Shown in pieces: positions 16,612-25,264 of a stretch of DNA of 45,298 nt. The translations under genes were made by a program, and so were the position numbers. The DNA is taken from assembly GCF_030698145.1 (NCBI RefSeq), contig NZ_JAUYNW010000051.1, forward strand, positions 1 to 45,298, written 5' to 3'. Below the pieces are notes generated by a model, which was not told where the DNA came from, made no database searches, and saw only the letters and a program-made list of their open reading frames with translations. The stretch comes from Phenylobacterium sp. GTDB lineage: Bacteria; Pseudomonadota; Alphaproteobacteria; Caulobacterales; Caulobacteraceae. The stretch's first letter is position 1, and the number at the start of each line of letters is the position of its first letter.

Positions 16612-17586
16612 ATGAGCGACACGATGACGGCCATCGCCGTGGAGGACGGCCGTGGGCCGGCCGAGGCCCTGAAGCCGGTGACGATCGAGCGTCCGGTTCC
16701 CGGCCCGGGACAGATCCTGATCAAGGTGGCCGCCGCCGGGGTGAACCGGCCCGACATCATCCAGCGCATGGGCTTCTATCCGCCGCCGCCCGGTGCGCCG
16801 CCCACCTTGGGCCTGGAAGTCGCCGGGGTGGTCGAGATCGGCGCCGGGCGCTGGAAGGCAGGCGACAAGGTCTGCGCGCTGCTGGGCGGGGGCGGCTATG
16901 CGCAATACGCCGTCTGCGACGCCCGTCACGCCCTGCCGATCCCGGAAGGGCTCGACTTCGTCCAGGCCGCCGCCCTGCCTGAAACGGTGTTCACCGTCTT
17001 CGCCAACGTGTTCGAGCATGGAAGCCTGAAGTCGGGCGAGACCCTGATGGTGCACGGCGCCACCTCCGGCATCGGCACGACGGCGATCCAGATGGGCAGG
17101 GCCGCCGGCGCCAAGGTGATCGCCACCGCCCGAGGCGCGGCCAAGGCGGCCGAGGCGCTGAGCCTGGGCGCCGACGTGGCCGTCGACGCCGGCGCGGAGG
17201 ATTTCGCCGAGGTCGCCAAGGCCAACGGCGGCTGCGACGTGGTGCTGGACATGGTCGGCGGCGACTATTTCGCCAAGGACCTGGAGGCGCTGAAGACCGG
17301 CGGCCGCATCGTGTTCATCGCCGCCCAGGCAGGGGGCGAGGTCAATCTCAGCATCATGCGACTGATGCAGAAGCGGGCCCTGGTCACCGGCTCCACCCTG
17401 CGGCCCCGCGACGCCGACGAGAAGGCCCGCCTGGCCGCCGAGATCGAACGCGTGGTCTGGCCCTGGATCGCAGCGGGCAAGGTCAAGCCGATGGTCGACA
17501 AGACCTTCCCCCTGGCCCAGGCCGCCGCGGCGCACGCCCACCTGGAGAGCGGCGGCCATGTCGGCAAGGTGATGCTGGTCGTCTGA
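16612..17586 (+). CDS. NAD(P)H quinone oxidoreductase, PIG3-like, of the MDR superfamily
   Basis: A 324-residue zinc-free medium-chain reductase. The N-terminal GroES-like domain contains AAAGVNRPDIIQRMGFYPPPPG, and the cofactor domain begins HGATSGIGTTAIQMGRAAGAKV (GATSGIG at 149-155). The structural and catalytic zinc cysteines of alcohol dehydrogenases are missing. The enzyme reduces quinones or enones with NADPH in the cytoplasm. The ATG at 16612 is chosen because GGAGAG lies eight bases upstream; an ATG seven codons earlier overlaps that site. It converges with the SDR gene. Confidence 0.88.
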   Translation: MSDTMTAIAVEDGRGPAEALKPVTIERPVPGPGQILIKVAAAGVNRPDIIQRMGFYPPPPGAPPTLGLEVAGVVEIGAGRWKAGDKVCALLGGGGYAQYAVCDARHALPIPEGLDFVQAAALPETVFTVFANVFEHGSLKSGETLMVHGATSGIGTTAIQMGRAAGAKVIATARGAAKAAEALSLGADVAVDAGAEDFAEVAKANGGCDVVLDMVGGDYFAKDLEALKTGGRIVFIAAQAGGEVNLSIMRLMQKRALVTGSTLRPRDADEKARLAAEIERVVWPWIAAGKVKPMVDKTFPLAQAAAAHAHLESGGHVGKVMLVV

Positions 17587-17603
17587 CCGGCCGCCTGACC
17601 GCT

Positions 17604-18482
17604 TCAGCCTGACTGGGCGTCCTGCGCCTGGGCGGCCTCAAAGGTCGCCCGGCGCTCCTCCATCATGCGCGTCCGTTCCTGGCGCATCTCAGGGTCCCAG
17701 GAATTGCGTGGTCCCACGAACAGGCCGCCGTCCACCATCAGGTGCGCGCCCGTGACGAAGGCGCTGTCCTCGGTGGCGAAGAACAGCACCGCGGCGGCGA
17801 TGTCGGCCGGCAGGCCGGCCTTTTCGATCGGCTGGGTGTTGGGTGCGCTCTGGGCCATGGTCTGCTTGATCATGGTCGCCAGGCCCGGCGGCACGGCCTC
17901 GGCCGGGGTGAATATGTTGGTCAGGATCAGGCCCGGGCAGATGGCGTTCACCCGGATGCCGTCTCTCGCCAGGTCGGCGGCCGCCACCCGGGTCAGATGG
18001 ATCACCGCGGCCTTGGCGGTGGAATAGGCGATGGGGCCGTAGCCTGCCTGGGTCCCGGCGATCGAGGCGGTGTTGATCACCGAGCCGCCGCCCCGGGCCT
18101 TCATGTGCGGGATCGCATAGGTGATACCCAGCGCCACGGAGCGCACCAGCAGGGCCTGGACGCTGTCCCAGGCCGCCCCGGTCATGTCGGCCATGCGGTT
18201 TGGCGCGCCGCCAGCCCCTGCATTGTTGAACAGCACGTCGATTCCACCGAAGCGGGCGCCGGCCTCATCCATCAGGGCCTTGATCTGGCTCTCGTCGGTG
18301 ACGTCGCAATGGCGATAGGCGACCTGTCCGTCGAACTTCGCGGCCAAGGCTGCCCCTGCGCCGTCGCTGACGTCGCCGACCAGGACGCGCGCGCCCTCAT
18401 CGACGAACCTCTCGACGGTCCCCAACCCGATCCCGGAACAACCTCCGGTGATAACGGCAACCTTACCTTTCAACCGATCCAA
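17604..18482 (-). CDS. Short-chain dehydrogenase/reductase (SDR)
   Basis: A 292-residue classical SDR that uses NAD(P)H to interconvert an alcohol and a ketone. Visible are the cofactor motif TGGCSGIG (12-19), NNAG (86-89) and the catalytic S140, Y153 and K157 (YSTAK). D37 after the second strand suggests preference for NAD. The start is a TTG at 18482 with GGAGC upstream. The polar C-terminal extension after VDGGLFVG (about 35 residues) is longer than usual. The gene is divergent from the TonB-dependent receptor over 243 bases and may process the imported compound. SDRs of this type act on steroids, terpenoid alcohols and other secondary alcohols; the substrate is not determinable. Confidence 0.9.
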   Translation of the reverse strand: MDRLKGKVAVITGGCSGIGLGTVERFVDEGARVLVGDVSDGAGAALAAKFDGQVAYRHCDVTDESQIKALMDEAGARFGGIDVLFNNAGAGGAPNRMADMTGAAWDSVQALLVRSVALGITYAIPHMKARGGGSVINTASIAGTQAGYGPIAYSTAKAAVIHLTRVAAADLARDGIRVNAICPGLILTNIFTPAEAVPPGLATMIKQTMAQSAPNTQPIEKAGLPADIAAAVLFFATEDSAFVTGAHLMVDGGLFVGPRNSWDPEMRQERTRMMEERRATFEAAQAQDAQSG

Positions 18483-18561
18483 ACGCTCGCTCCCCCGCCC
18501 GCGGCGAGTTTTCTGGCCACGCCGCCCCCTTCAGCATCAGGCATCCTCGCCTGTCCCGCAA

Positions 18562-18575
18562 ACCGAAAATTCGAA
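18562..18575. promoter_or_regulatory. Motif ACCGAAAATTCGAA, copy 1, upstream of the TonB-dependent receptor
   Basis: A 14-base AT-rich motif found again at 25207-25220, upstream of the third GPH carrier of the same locus. Here it lies in the SDR/receptor divergent gap and continues into AATTTC, giving two overlapping GAAAATT units. Either a shared operator or chance; two copies cannot decide. Confidence 0.35.
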
Positions 18576-18725
18576 AATTTCATCAACCGGTCTGGGTTGT
18601 GTCCGAACCATGGCGATCAATTACTGGGTTGTAATAAATTTCATTGACGCCCCGTCATCCGTACCGCAGCTTAAAAGAAAACGCAGCAATCGCGTGGGCC
18701 ATAGAGCCTGGGTCGGGGAGGACCA

Positions 18726-21398
18726 ATGATGCGTCACAGAATCCACCTTATGGTGTCCACTGCGATATCTGTCGCACTGTTAGCGGGTGCAGCAGAGGCG
18801 CAGACGACAATCGAGGAGCTGGTCGTCACCGCCGAGCGGCGCGAACAGAGTCTTCAAGACGTCCCGGTCGCGGTGACGGCGTTCACGTCGGAAAAGCGTG
18901 ACCTGATCGGCATCAACACCGTCGCCGACATGACGAATTTCACACCCGGTCTGCAGTATTCCAGCCAGCTCGACCGGACGAGCCTGCGCGGGGTCGGCCG
19001 TCTGACCAACGTGCACGCCGCCGACGGCGCCGTGGCGATCTACAACGACGCGGTCTACACCTCGTCGACCGTGCTGGCCGGCGCCAAGGGCCCGATCTTC
19101 GTCGACCGGGTCGAAGTGCTGCGCGGCCCGCAAGGCACGCTCTACGGCCGTAACTCCATCGGCGGGGCGATCAACGTCGTCTCCAAGCGGCCCACCGACG
19201 AGATGAGCGGCGAGATCCGCGCGACCTACGCCAACTACAACCGCACGGTGCTGGAAGGCGCCGTCTCCGGCCCGACCATGATCCCCGGCGTCAACTTCCG
19301 CCTGGTGGCCAACTGGGACAAGCAGACCGAAGGCTGGATCGAGAACATCGTCCCGGGCTATCCGGACGAGGGCAACATCATCGACACCAAGATCGTCGAA
19401 GGTCAGCTCAGCTTCGAGTTCAACGACAACTTCGAGGGCTGGGTCAGCGTCTCGCTGCTGAAGTGGGACAATGGCGGCGGCGGGCCCGGCTCGCGCCAGA
19501 CCTGGACGCCCGCGCCCTATCCCACCTATTCCTCGCCCATCGCGGGCCTGGTGATGAACCCGGGCTATGGCTGCAGCGGCATCCCGACCGCCGTGGTGAA
19601 CGCCTCGCCCATGGGCTGCGTCAACCCGGCGGTCAACGATCCGCGCAAGATCGCCTCGACCGTGCCCTACAAGGTGCGGCTGGAGGACACCGTCGTGGTG
19701 GCCAGCGAATGGATCTACCACTTCGACAATATCGACCTGAAATACATCACCGGCGGCACGCGCTATCACTACTACCTGCGCGGCCCCACCCCGGTCGATC
19801 AGACCGCGCCGATCACCTCCTACACCCTGCCGGGCGGGCTGGTGATCAATCCGCGCTACGAGTTCGACTACCAGGAGATCGAGCAGTGGTGGAGCCACGA
19901 GCTCAACCTGACCTCGACCCATGACGGTCCGCTCCAGTGGCTAGGCGGGCTCTACTATTTCCACGAAACCTACGACCAGCCGGTCTTCACAGAGATGAAG
20001 AGCCAGGCCCAGGTCGCCGGTCCCTTCGGCGTCCCGGGCGCGCTCTGCGCCCGCACCTTCGGCGTCTGCGCGCCCAACGCCAACCAGCGCATCTACGACA
20101 ACCGGCCGCACCTGGACATCGAGTCGTCCGCCGTCTTCGGCCAGATCGACTGGGAGTTCGCCGAGACCTGGAAGATGACGCTGGGCCTGCGCTACTCCAA
20201 GGACAAGAAGTACGGCTACGAGGAGGTGCGCGTCCTGTGCTTCGCGGTGGCCGCCTGCTTCGCGGCCCCGGAACTCAACCCGGTGATCCCCGGCGGCATC
20301 CCGGTGGTCGACCTGACCCAGTTGCCGACGGTGGTTTCCTCCCCGGCCGCGGGGACGCCCCTCCCCAAGGGGGTCTCGACCTACACCACCTATGACCCGG
20401 CCAGCGGCTTCGCCCGGCGCGGCTATGACGACAGCTGGTCGGCGGTCACCGGCACGGCGGGCCTGCAATGGGAGCCCGATGACGACACCATGATCTACGG
20501 CCGCTACAGCCGCGGCTACAAGGCCGGGGGCTACCGGATCGGGATCGACACGGTGCTGGGAGCCGCGCCCTTCACCGACGAAGAAACCGCCGATGCCTTC
20601 GAAATCGGCATGAAGAAGAACTTCGCGAACCTGCAGACCAATGTCGCGATCTTCCACTACAGCTACCAGAACGCCCAGGTGCCGCTGACAGTGGCCTCGA
20701 CCTCGGGCGGCCTGGCTCAGGCCCAGTCGATCTTCTACAACATCCCCGAGGCCATCTCGCAGGGCTTCGAACTTGAGACGATCTGGCAGCCGATCGACAA
20801 CCTGCAGATCCTGTTCAACTATTCCTACAACGACGCCCACATCACCGAGTCGATCGGCACCGTCGACCCCGCCGATCCCGCCGCCCTGGATCCCCAGGCC
20901 CGGCCCGTCGGCACCACCACCACCACGGACGTCTTCACCGCCGGCGTCCCCGGCGGCGGCTTCCAGCGCGGCCAGAACCTCGACGGCCAACATCTGCCCA
21001 ACGCCGCCAAGAATAAGTTCGCCATCAATGTGAACTACACCTGGGAAATGGCGGACGGCGGCTCGGTCACCCCCTCGCTCAGCTACATCTGGCGCGACGA
21101 GCAGTACGGCAGCGTCTTCAACCGCAGCTACACCCTGTCTCCCTCCTGGGATCAGATCGACGCGCGGATCACCTGGCTGATGCCCGGCGAGAAGATGAAG
21201 ATCATCCTCTGGGGTAAGAACCTCGCCGACGAGATCGGCTACGAGGGTGGGGCCACCGGCTTGCGCCGCGCGGGCGTCGTGAACCGCAACACCTTGGCCG
21301 GCCAGCCGCCGATCAATGTGGTCCAAGGCATCGCCAGCACCTACCCGCTCACCCCGCCCCGCACCTTCGGGATCGAGCTCCAGTACAAGTTCTTCTGA
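18726..21398 (+). CDS. TonB-dependent outer membrane receptor
   Basis: An 890-residue outer-membrane transporter that takes up a large or scarce substrate using TonB energy. The signal peptide ends near AGAAEA-Q (residue 25). A TonB-box-like stretch (IEELVVTAERREQSLQDVP) follows, as in catabolic receptors of Caulobacter and sphingomonads. The plug domain includes VEVLRGPQGTLYGRNSIGGAINV, and the barrel ends RTFGIELQYKFF with the terminal aromatic residue needed for assembly. GGGGAGG lies just before the ATG at 18726; the ATG at 18729 is equally possible. No FecR/sigma-factor signalling extension is present. It precedes four GPH carriers and is divergent from an SDR. Iron-siderophore uptake cannot be excluded, but the neighbours point to an organic nutrient. 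Confidence 0.95.
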   Translation: MMRHRIHLMVSTAISVALLAGAAEAQTTIEELVVTAERREQSLQDVPVAVTAFTSEKRDLIGINTVADMTNFTPGLQYSSQLDRTSLRGVGRLTNVHAADGAVAIYNDAVYTSSTVLAGAKGPIFVDRVEVLRGPQGTLYGRNSIGGAINVVSKRPTDEMSGEIRATYANYNRTVLEGAVSGPTMIPGVNFRLVANWDKQTEGWIENIVPGYPDEGNIIDTKIVEGQLSFEFNDNFEGWVSVSLLKWDNGGGGPGSRQTWTPAPYPTYSSPIAGLVMNPGYGCSGIPTAVVNASPMGCVNPAVNDPRKIASTVPYKVRLEDTVVVASEWIYHFDNIDLKYITGGTRYHYYLRGPTPVDQTAPITSYTLPGGLVINPRYEFDYQEIEQWWSHELNLTSTHDGPLQWLGGLYYFHETYDQPVFTEMKSQAQVAGPFGVPGALCARTFGVCAPNANQRIYDNRPHLDIESSAVFGQIDWEFAETWKMTLGLRYSKDKKYGYEEVRVLCFAVAACFAAPELNPVIPGGIPVVDLTQLPTVVSSPAAGTPLPKGVSTYTTYDPASGFARRGYDDSWSAVTGTAGLQWEPDDDTMIYGRYSRGYKAGGYRIGIDTVLGAAPFTDEETADAFEIGMKKNFANLQTNVAIFHYSYQNAQVPLTVASTSGGLAQAQSIFYNIPEAISQGFELETIWQPIDNLQILFNYSYNDAHITESIGTVDPADPAALDPQARPVGTTTTTDVFTAGVPGGGFQRGQNLDGQHLPNAAKNKFAINVNYTWEMADGGSVTPSLSYIWRDEQYGSVFNRSYTLSPSWDQIDARITWLMPGEKMKIILWGKNLADEIGYEGGATGLRRAGVVNRNTLAGQPPINVVQGIASTYPLTPPRTFGIELQYKFF

Positions 21399-21470
21399 TC
21401 CTCGGCCGGCGACAGCCGGCCGATCCAGACGTTTATAAGTGACGCGTAAGTGTTCCTCACCAAGCCAACT

Positions 21471-21504
21471 TTGGGCGCCCTGTCGATCGGGGCGCCCAAT
21501 TTTT
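21471..21504 (+). terminator. Rho-independent terminator after the TonB-dependent receptor
   Basis: TTGGGCGCCC (21471-21480) pairs perfectly with GGGCGCCCAA (21490-21499) around a 9-base loop, followed by TTTTT (21500-21504). It lies 73 bases after the receptor stop. Confidence 0.93.
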
Positions 21505-21530
21505 GCCCTCCGCCGAGCCGCCCCGCGGCC

Positions 21531-21575
21531 GGCCCGCCCCGCACCTTCGGGGTGGAGGTCCAGTACCGCTTCTAG
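21531..21575 (+). pseudogene. Fossil 3' end of a second TonB-dependent receptor gene
   Basis: In the frame ending TAG at 21573-21575 the translation is GPPRTFGVEVQYRF-stop. The intact receptor upstream ends TPPRTFGIELQYKFF, so about 13 codons match with conservative changes, and the DNA CCCGCCCCGCACCTTCGGG is shared. Nothing upstream in this frame looks like a receptor, and the terminator of the intact gene ends only 27 bases before. The fragment is followed by its own terminator. This is the remnant of a tandem paralogue whose body has been deleted. Confidence 0.8.
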
Positions 21576-21596
21576 GCCTTACTCGACATAGGCCAG

Positions 21597-21628
21597 ACGG
21601 GCGCGCCGGCCTCCGGCGCGCCCGTTTT
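21597..21628 (+). terminator. Rho-independent terminator after the receptor fossil
   Basis: ACGGGCGCGCCGG (21597-21609) and its exact complement CCGGCGCGCCCGT (21613-21625) form a 13-bp stem with a 3-base loop, followed by TTT. It lies 22 bases after the stop of the receptor remnant. Confidence 0.88.
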
Positions 21629-22062
21629 GCTGTCCGGCGCGCGGCGTCAGCGGCCCGTTTCTTGTGCCGGGAATGTTCCGGTAAAGCGCTCAGCGAACGC
21701 GGTGAAGCCTTGCAGTGCCGGGGTTGGGCGAGCGGCTTTGTGTCAGGAATGTAAGATCAAAAGCGTTGACGGTACGGAACGCGTCCCGCACGCTTTATCC
21801 AATTGAGATTTGGACGCCGCGCCCGGCTTCAAGGCCGGGGACGGCGCCCGCCAAGAATAATTGTCCGTGCGATCGTGTCGTGCGGCGGGAGGAACACGTT
21901 GGATCGCGGCCGCCATGCGCCGACCGACCGCGGGCCCATGGGCGGGCCCGGCCATTCCGCCGCACTCCGACCGACTCTCATTTTTCAACGCGCCGCCGAT
22001 CGGCGCATCCGGCCGTCGAGTTTTTCGCGATGCGGCCGAAGCCATTACGCCTGGAGACCCGC
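21629..22062. other. 434-base intergenic region before the GPH carrier array
   Basis: No credible gene was found. The open frame running into the first carrier from 21715 lacks family similarity in its first 116 codons and is treated as non-coding. Together with the receptor fossil this is the longest gene-free stretch in the window. It may hold the promoter of the carrier array; AAAAGCGTTGACGGTACGG at about 21759 contains a TTGAC hexamer, but no convincing -10 was seen. Confidence 0.5.
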
Positions 22063-23577
22063 ATGACCGCGACGGCGACCATTATCGACCGCCCGCCCCT
22101 CAGCCTCGCCACCAAGCTGCTCTACGGCGTCGGATCGGTCGCCAGCGCCGTGAAGCTCCGCAGCCTCTCCACCTTCCTGATGATCTTCTACAATCAGGTA
22201 GTGGGTCTGCCGCCGGCGATGGTCTCCCTCGTCCTCATGTGCGCGCTGATCTTCGACGCGATCGTCGACCCGCTGATCGGCCAGATCTCGGACAATTTCA
22301 AATCCAAGCTCGGGCGGCGCCATCCGTTCATGTACGCCGCCGCCGTCCCGTTCTCCCTGGCCTTTTTCCTGCTCTGGAACCCGCCGGTCGGCTGGTCGGA
22401 TGAGGCCCTGGTCGGCTACCTGCTGGCCTGCCTGCTCACCTTGAGGTTCTTCGACACCTTCTTCGAGCTGCCGCACAGCGCCTTGGCCCCCGAACTGGCC
22501 AAGGACTACAACGAGCGCACCAGCCTCATCTCCATCCGCATGCTGTTCGCCGTGATCGGCGGCCTGGGCATGACCGTCATGGCCTATCAGGTCTTCCTCA
22601 AGGAGAACCCGGACGGCTCGGGCGGCGTGCTCGCCCGCGACGGCTACTTCGCCTATTCGCTCACCGCCGCGATCCTGGTGTTCACCGCCATCCTGGTCTC
22701 GACCCGCGGGACCCAGAACCAGATCCCCTATCTGCGCAAGGCGCCGACCCGCAAGATCACCTTGCCGGCCATGGCCAGGGAGGTCGCCCACACCCTCAAT
22801 AACCGCGCCTTCGTCGTGGCCACCCTGACCGGCATGTGCATCGCCATCGCCGCCGGATCGCGGAACGGCCTGGAGATCTATTTCGGCCTCTATTTCTGGG
22901 AGCTGAAACAGAGTCAGCTCGCCCTGCTGTCGATGATCACCGTGGCCGGCGCCGCCACGGGCGTCCTGCTGGCGCCCCTGGTCGCCAAGCGCCTGGGCAA
23001 GAAGTACGGGGCCATAACCCTGTTCGCCAGCGCCCTGCTTGTCGGCATATCCCCGGTGATCGCGCGGCTGATGGGCGTGATGCCGCCCAATGGCACGGAC
23101 CTGCTGTTCGGCCTGCTGGTGGTCGAGACCGTCATCAACACGGCGCTCGCCGCCGGGACCGGCGTGATCCTGGTGTCCTTGGTGGCCGACGTCATCGAGG
23201 ACGCCGAGGTCAAGACCGGGCGACGGTCGGAAGGCCTGCTGCTGTCGGCCGACAACCTGTTCAAGAAGATCGTCTCAGGCGTCGGCGTGTTCATCGCCGG
23301 CTCAATCCTGGCCTTCATCAACTTCCCAGAGAACGCCAAGCGCGGCGCGGTCGACCCCGAGGTGATCCACAACCTCGGCATGATCTACATCCCCACCGTG
23401 GGCCTGCTCTACGGCCTGGGGATCTGCTGCCTGTTCGCCTTCAACATCGATCGGGCCAAGCACGAGGACAATCTGCGAAGGCTCCGCGAGACCGCCGAGC
23501 AAGCGGGGGTGGTCGAGGAGGCCGCCTCATCCACCAGCATCGCGGGCGGCGTCGCGCCGCTGGGCTCCAAGGCCTAG
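22063..23577 (+). CDS. GPH family (MFS_2) cation symporter, first of four in tandem
   Basis: A 504-residue, 12-helix carrier of the glycoside-pentoside-hexuronide:cation symporter family. Diagnostic features are FDAIVDPLIGQISDN followed by GRRHPFMYAAA in the first cytoplasmic loop, and VEDAEVKTGRRSEGLLLSADNLFKK in the C-terminal half. GGAG sits six bases upstream of the ATG at 22063. Family members couple uptake of sugars, and in some branches lipids or other compounds, to H+ or Na+. No glycoside hydrolase accompanies this cluster, so a sugar substrate is uncertain. Only 15 bases separate it from the second carrier, and the two proteins are similar through most of their length. Confidence 0.9.
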   Translation: MTATATIIDRPPLSLATKLLYGVGSVASAVKLRSLSTFLMIFYNQVVGLPPAMVSLVLMCALIFDAIVDPLIGQISDNFKSKLGRRHPFMYAAAVPFSLAFFLLWNPPVGWSDEALVGYLLACLLTLRFFDTFFELPHSALAPELAKDYNERTSLISIRMLFAVIGGLGMTVMAYQVFLKENPDGSGGVLARDGYFAYSLTAAILVFTAILVSTRGTQNQIPYLRKAPTRKITLPAMAREVAHTLNNRAFVVATLTGMCIAIAAGSRNGLEIYFGLYFWELKQSQLALLSMITVAGAATGVLLAPLVAKRLGKKYGAITLFASALLVGISPVIARLMGVMPPNGTDLLFGLLVVETVINTALAAGTGVILVSLVADVIEDAEVKTGRRSEGLLLSADNLFKKIVSGVGVFIAGSILAFINFPENAKRGAVDPEVIHNLGMIYIPTVGLLYGLGICCLFAFNIDRAKHEDNLRRLRETAEQAGVVEEAASSTSIAGGVAPLGSKA

Positions 23578-23592
23578 TCCGGGGCTACGATC

Positions 23593-25125
23593 ATGACCGA
23601 CGCCGTCGCCGGCCTGCCGCCGCGTCCGCCCATCGTCTTCCGCACCAAGGCCCTCTACGGCCTGGGGGCGGCGGCCAACATCATCAAGCAGCGCGGGATC
23701 ACCACCTTCCTGCTGCTGTTCTACAATCAGGTCGTGGGCCTGCCGCCGGCCATGGTGTCGACGGCGATCATGATCGCCCTGATCTTCGACGCCTTCGTCG
23801 ACCCCACCATCGGCCAGATCTCCGACAACACCCGCACCCGCTGGGGCCGGCGCCACCCGTTCATGTACGCCGCGGCCTTACCGGTCTCGATCGCCTTCTA
23901 CCTGATCTGGAATCCGCCGGTGGGCTGGGAGCACGAAGCCCTATTCGCCTACATGCTGGTCTGCCTGCTGACGATCCGCCTGTTCGACACCTTCTTCGAG
24001 CTGCCGTCCTCGGCCCTGCTGGCTGAGCTGACCGCCGACTACGACCAGCGCACCAGCATTATCGCCATCCGCTCGTTCTGCGGCGTGGCCGGCGGACTGG
24101 TCATGCAGCTGCTGGTCTACCAGGTGTTCCTCAAGAAGAACGCCGACGGGACCGGCGGCCTGCTCGAGCGCGACGGCTGGCAGCTGTATTCCATCGTCGC
24201 GGCGATCACGATCTTCACGATCATCCTGATCTCCAGCGCCGGCACGAACCACCAGATCCCTTATCTGCGCAAGCCGCCGACCCGGAAGATCACCATCCCC
24301 GCCATGCTACGCGAGGTCGCCGCCACCCTGAACAACCGCTCCTTCGTGGTGCTGACTATCTCCGGCATGTTCATGAACGTGTCGCTGGGCCTCAAGACGG
24401 CGCTGGAGCTCTATTTCAACCTCTATTTCTGGGGTCTGACCCAGGGCCAGCTGGCGATCATGACGGTGACCGGCGTGGTCGCCAGTATCATCGGAGTGAC
24501 GCTGGCCCCGATCATCTCGGGCAAGATCGGCAAGCGCTATGCGGCCATCACCATGTTCTTCGGCGCGGTGGTCGCCCTGCTGCTGCCCATCGGGCTGCGC
24601 ATCCTTGGCGTTATGCCGCCGAACGGGACGCCGCTGCTGTTCGGCATCCTGATCGTCGACTTCATGGCCAACGGGATCATGGCGATCATGACCGGGGTGA
24701 TGTTGCAGTCGATGATCGCCGACGTGGTGGAGGACTCCGAGGTCAAGACCGGCCGCCGCTCCGAGGGCCTGCTGTTCTCGGCCGACAACCTGTTCAAGAA
24801 GATCGTCTCGGGCGTCGGCGTCTTCGTCTCGGGGGTGCTGCTGACCTTCGTGGCCTTCCCGCAGGGCGCCAAGCCGAACGAGGTCGACCCGGAGCTGCTG
24901 CGCAATCTGGCGCTCATCTACCTGCCGACCATCGGCGGGTTCTACGTCGTCGCGATCAGCTGCCTGTTCCTCTACCGGATCGACAAGTCGGTCCACGAGG
25001 AGAACCTGCGCAAGCTGGCGCAGGGGGCGCTGGAAGTCCGTACGACCGACGCCCAGATCGAGGCCGGCTCGCCCGCCGCGACCGGCCCCGCCGGCGACCT
25101 GTCGCCGGTCGCACCGAGACCCTGA
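23593..25125 (+). CDS. GPH family (MFS_2) cation symporter, second of four in tandem
   Basis: A 510-residue paralogue of the first carrier. Long matched blocks include YNQVVGLPPAMVS, RRHPFMYAAALP, FDTFFELPSSAL, QIPYLRKPPTRKIT and VVEDSEVKTGRRSEGLLFSADN. By eye well over half the positions are shared with the first carrier, more than with the third or fourth, so the first two probably arose from the most recent duplication. It is surely in one operon with the first carrier (15-base gap). The C-terminal tail (about 35 residues, Ala/Pro/Gly-rich) is cytoplasmic and not conserved. Confidence 0.9.
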   Translation: MTDAVAGLPPRPPIVFRTKALYGLGAAANIIKQRGITTFLLLFYNQVVGLPPAMVSTAIMIALIFDAFVDPTIGQISDNTRTRWGRRHPFMYAAALPVSIAFYLIWNPPVGWEHEALFAYMLVCLLTIRLFDTFFELPSSALLAELTADYDQRTSIIAIRSFCGVAGGLVMQLLVYQVFLKKNADGTGGLLERDGWQLYSIVAAITIFTIILISSAGTNHQIPYLRKPPTRKITIPAMLREVAATLNNRSFVVLTISGMFMNVSLGLKTALELYFNLYFWGLTQGQLAIMTVTGVVASIIGVTLAPIISGKIGKRYAAITMFFGAVVALLLPIGLRILGVMPPNGTPLLFGILIVDFMANGIMAIMTGVMLQSMIADVVEDSEVKTGRRSEGLLFSADNLFKKIVSGVGVFVSGVLLTFVAFPQGAKPNEVDPELLRNLALIYLPTIGGFYVVAISCLFLYRIDKSVHEENLRKLAQGALEVRTTDAQIEAGSPAATGPAGDLSPVAPRP

Positions 25126-25206
25126 ACCGCACTGGAGACTCGCACGCGGTTTCGCCGCGTTCGCAATTTTGCCCTTTGCGAACCAGCGTTTTACCGCGAA
25201 TGTCGT

Positions 25207-25220
25207 ACCGAAAATTCGAA
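25207..25220 (+). promoter_or_regulatory. Motif ACCGAAAATTCGAA, copy 2, upstream of the third GPH carrier
   Basis: Identical over 14 bases to the motif upstream of the TonB-dependent receptor (18562-18575). It lies 45 bases before the chosen start in the 139-base gap after the second carrier, a place where a second promoter of the array would be expected. Confidence 0.35.
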
Positions 25221-25264
25221 GGGCATGCGGCATGAACCGTAGCCATAGGGAAGCGGAAACCCCC

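Noticed and set aside
19941..21326. 461-residue antisense frame within the TonB-dependent receptor gene
   Set aside because: Shadow of the receptor; no start-site support and no domain.
21715..22062. 116-codon N-terminal extension of the first GPH carrier
   Set aside because: The extension has no similarity to the paralogues, which all start 10-20 residues before the first helix; the ATG at 22063 has a good ribosome binding site.
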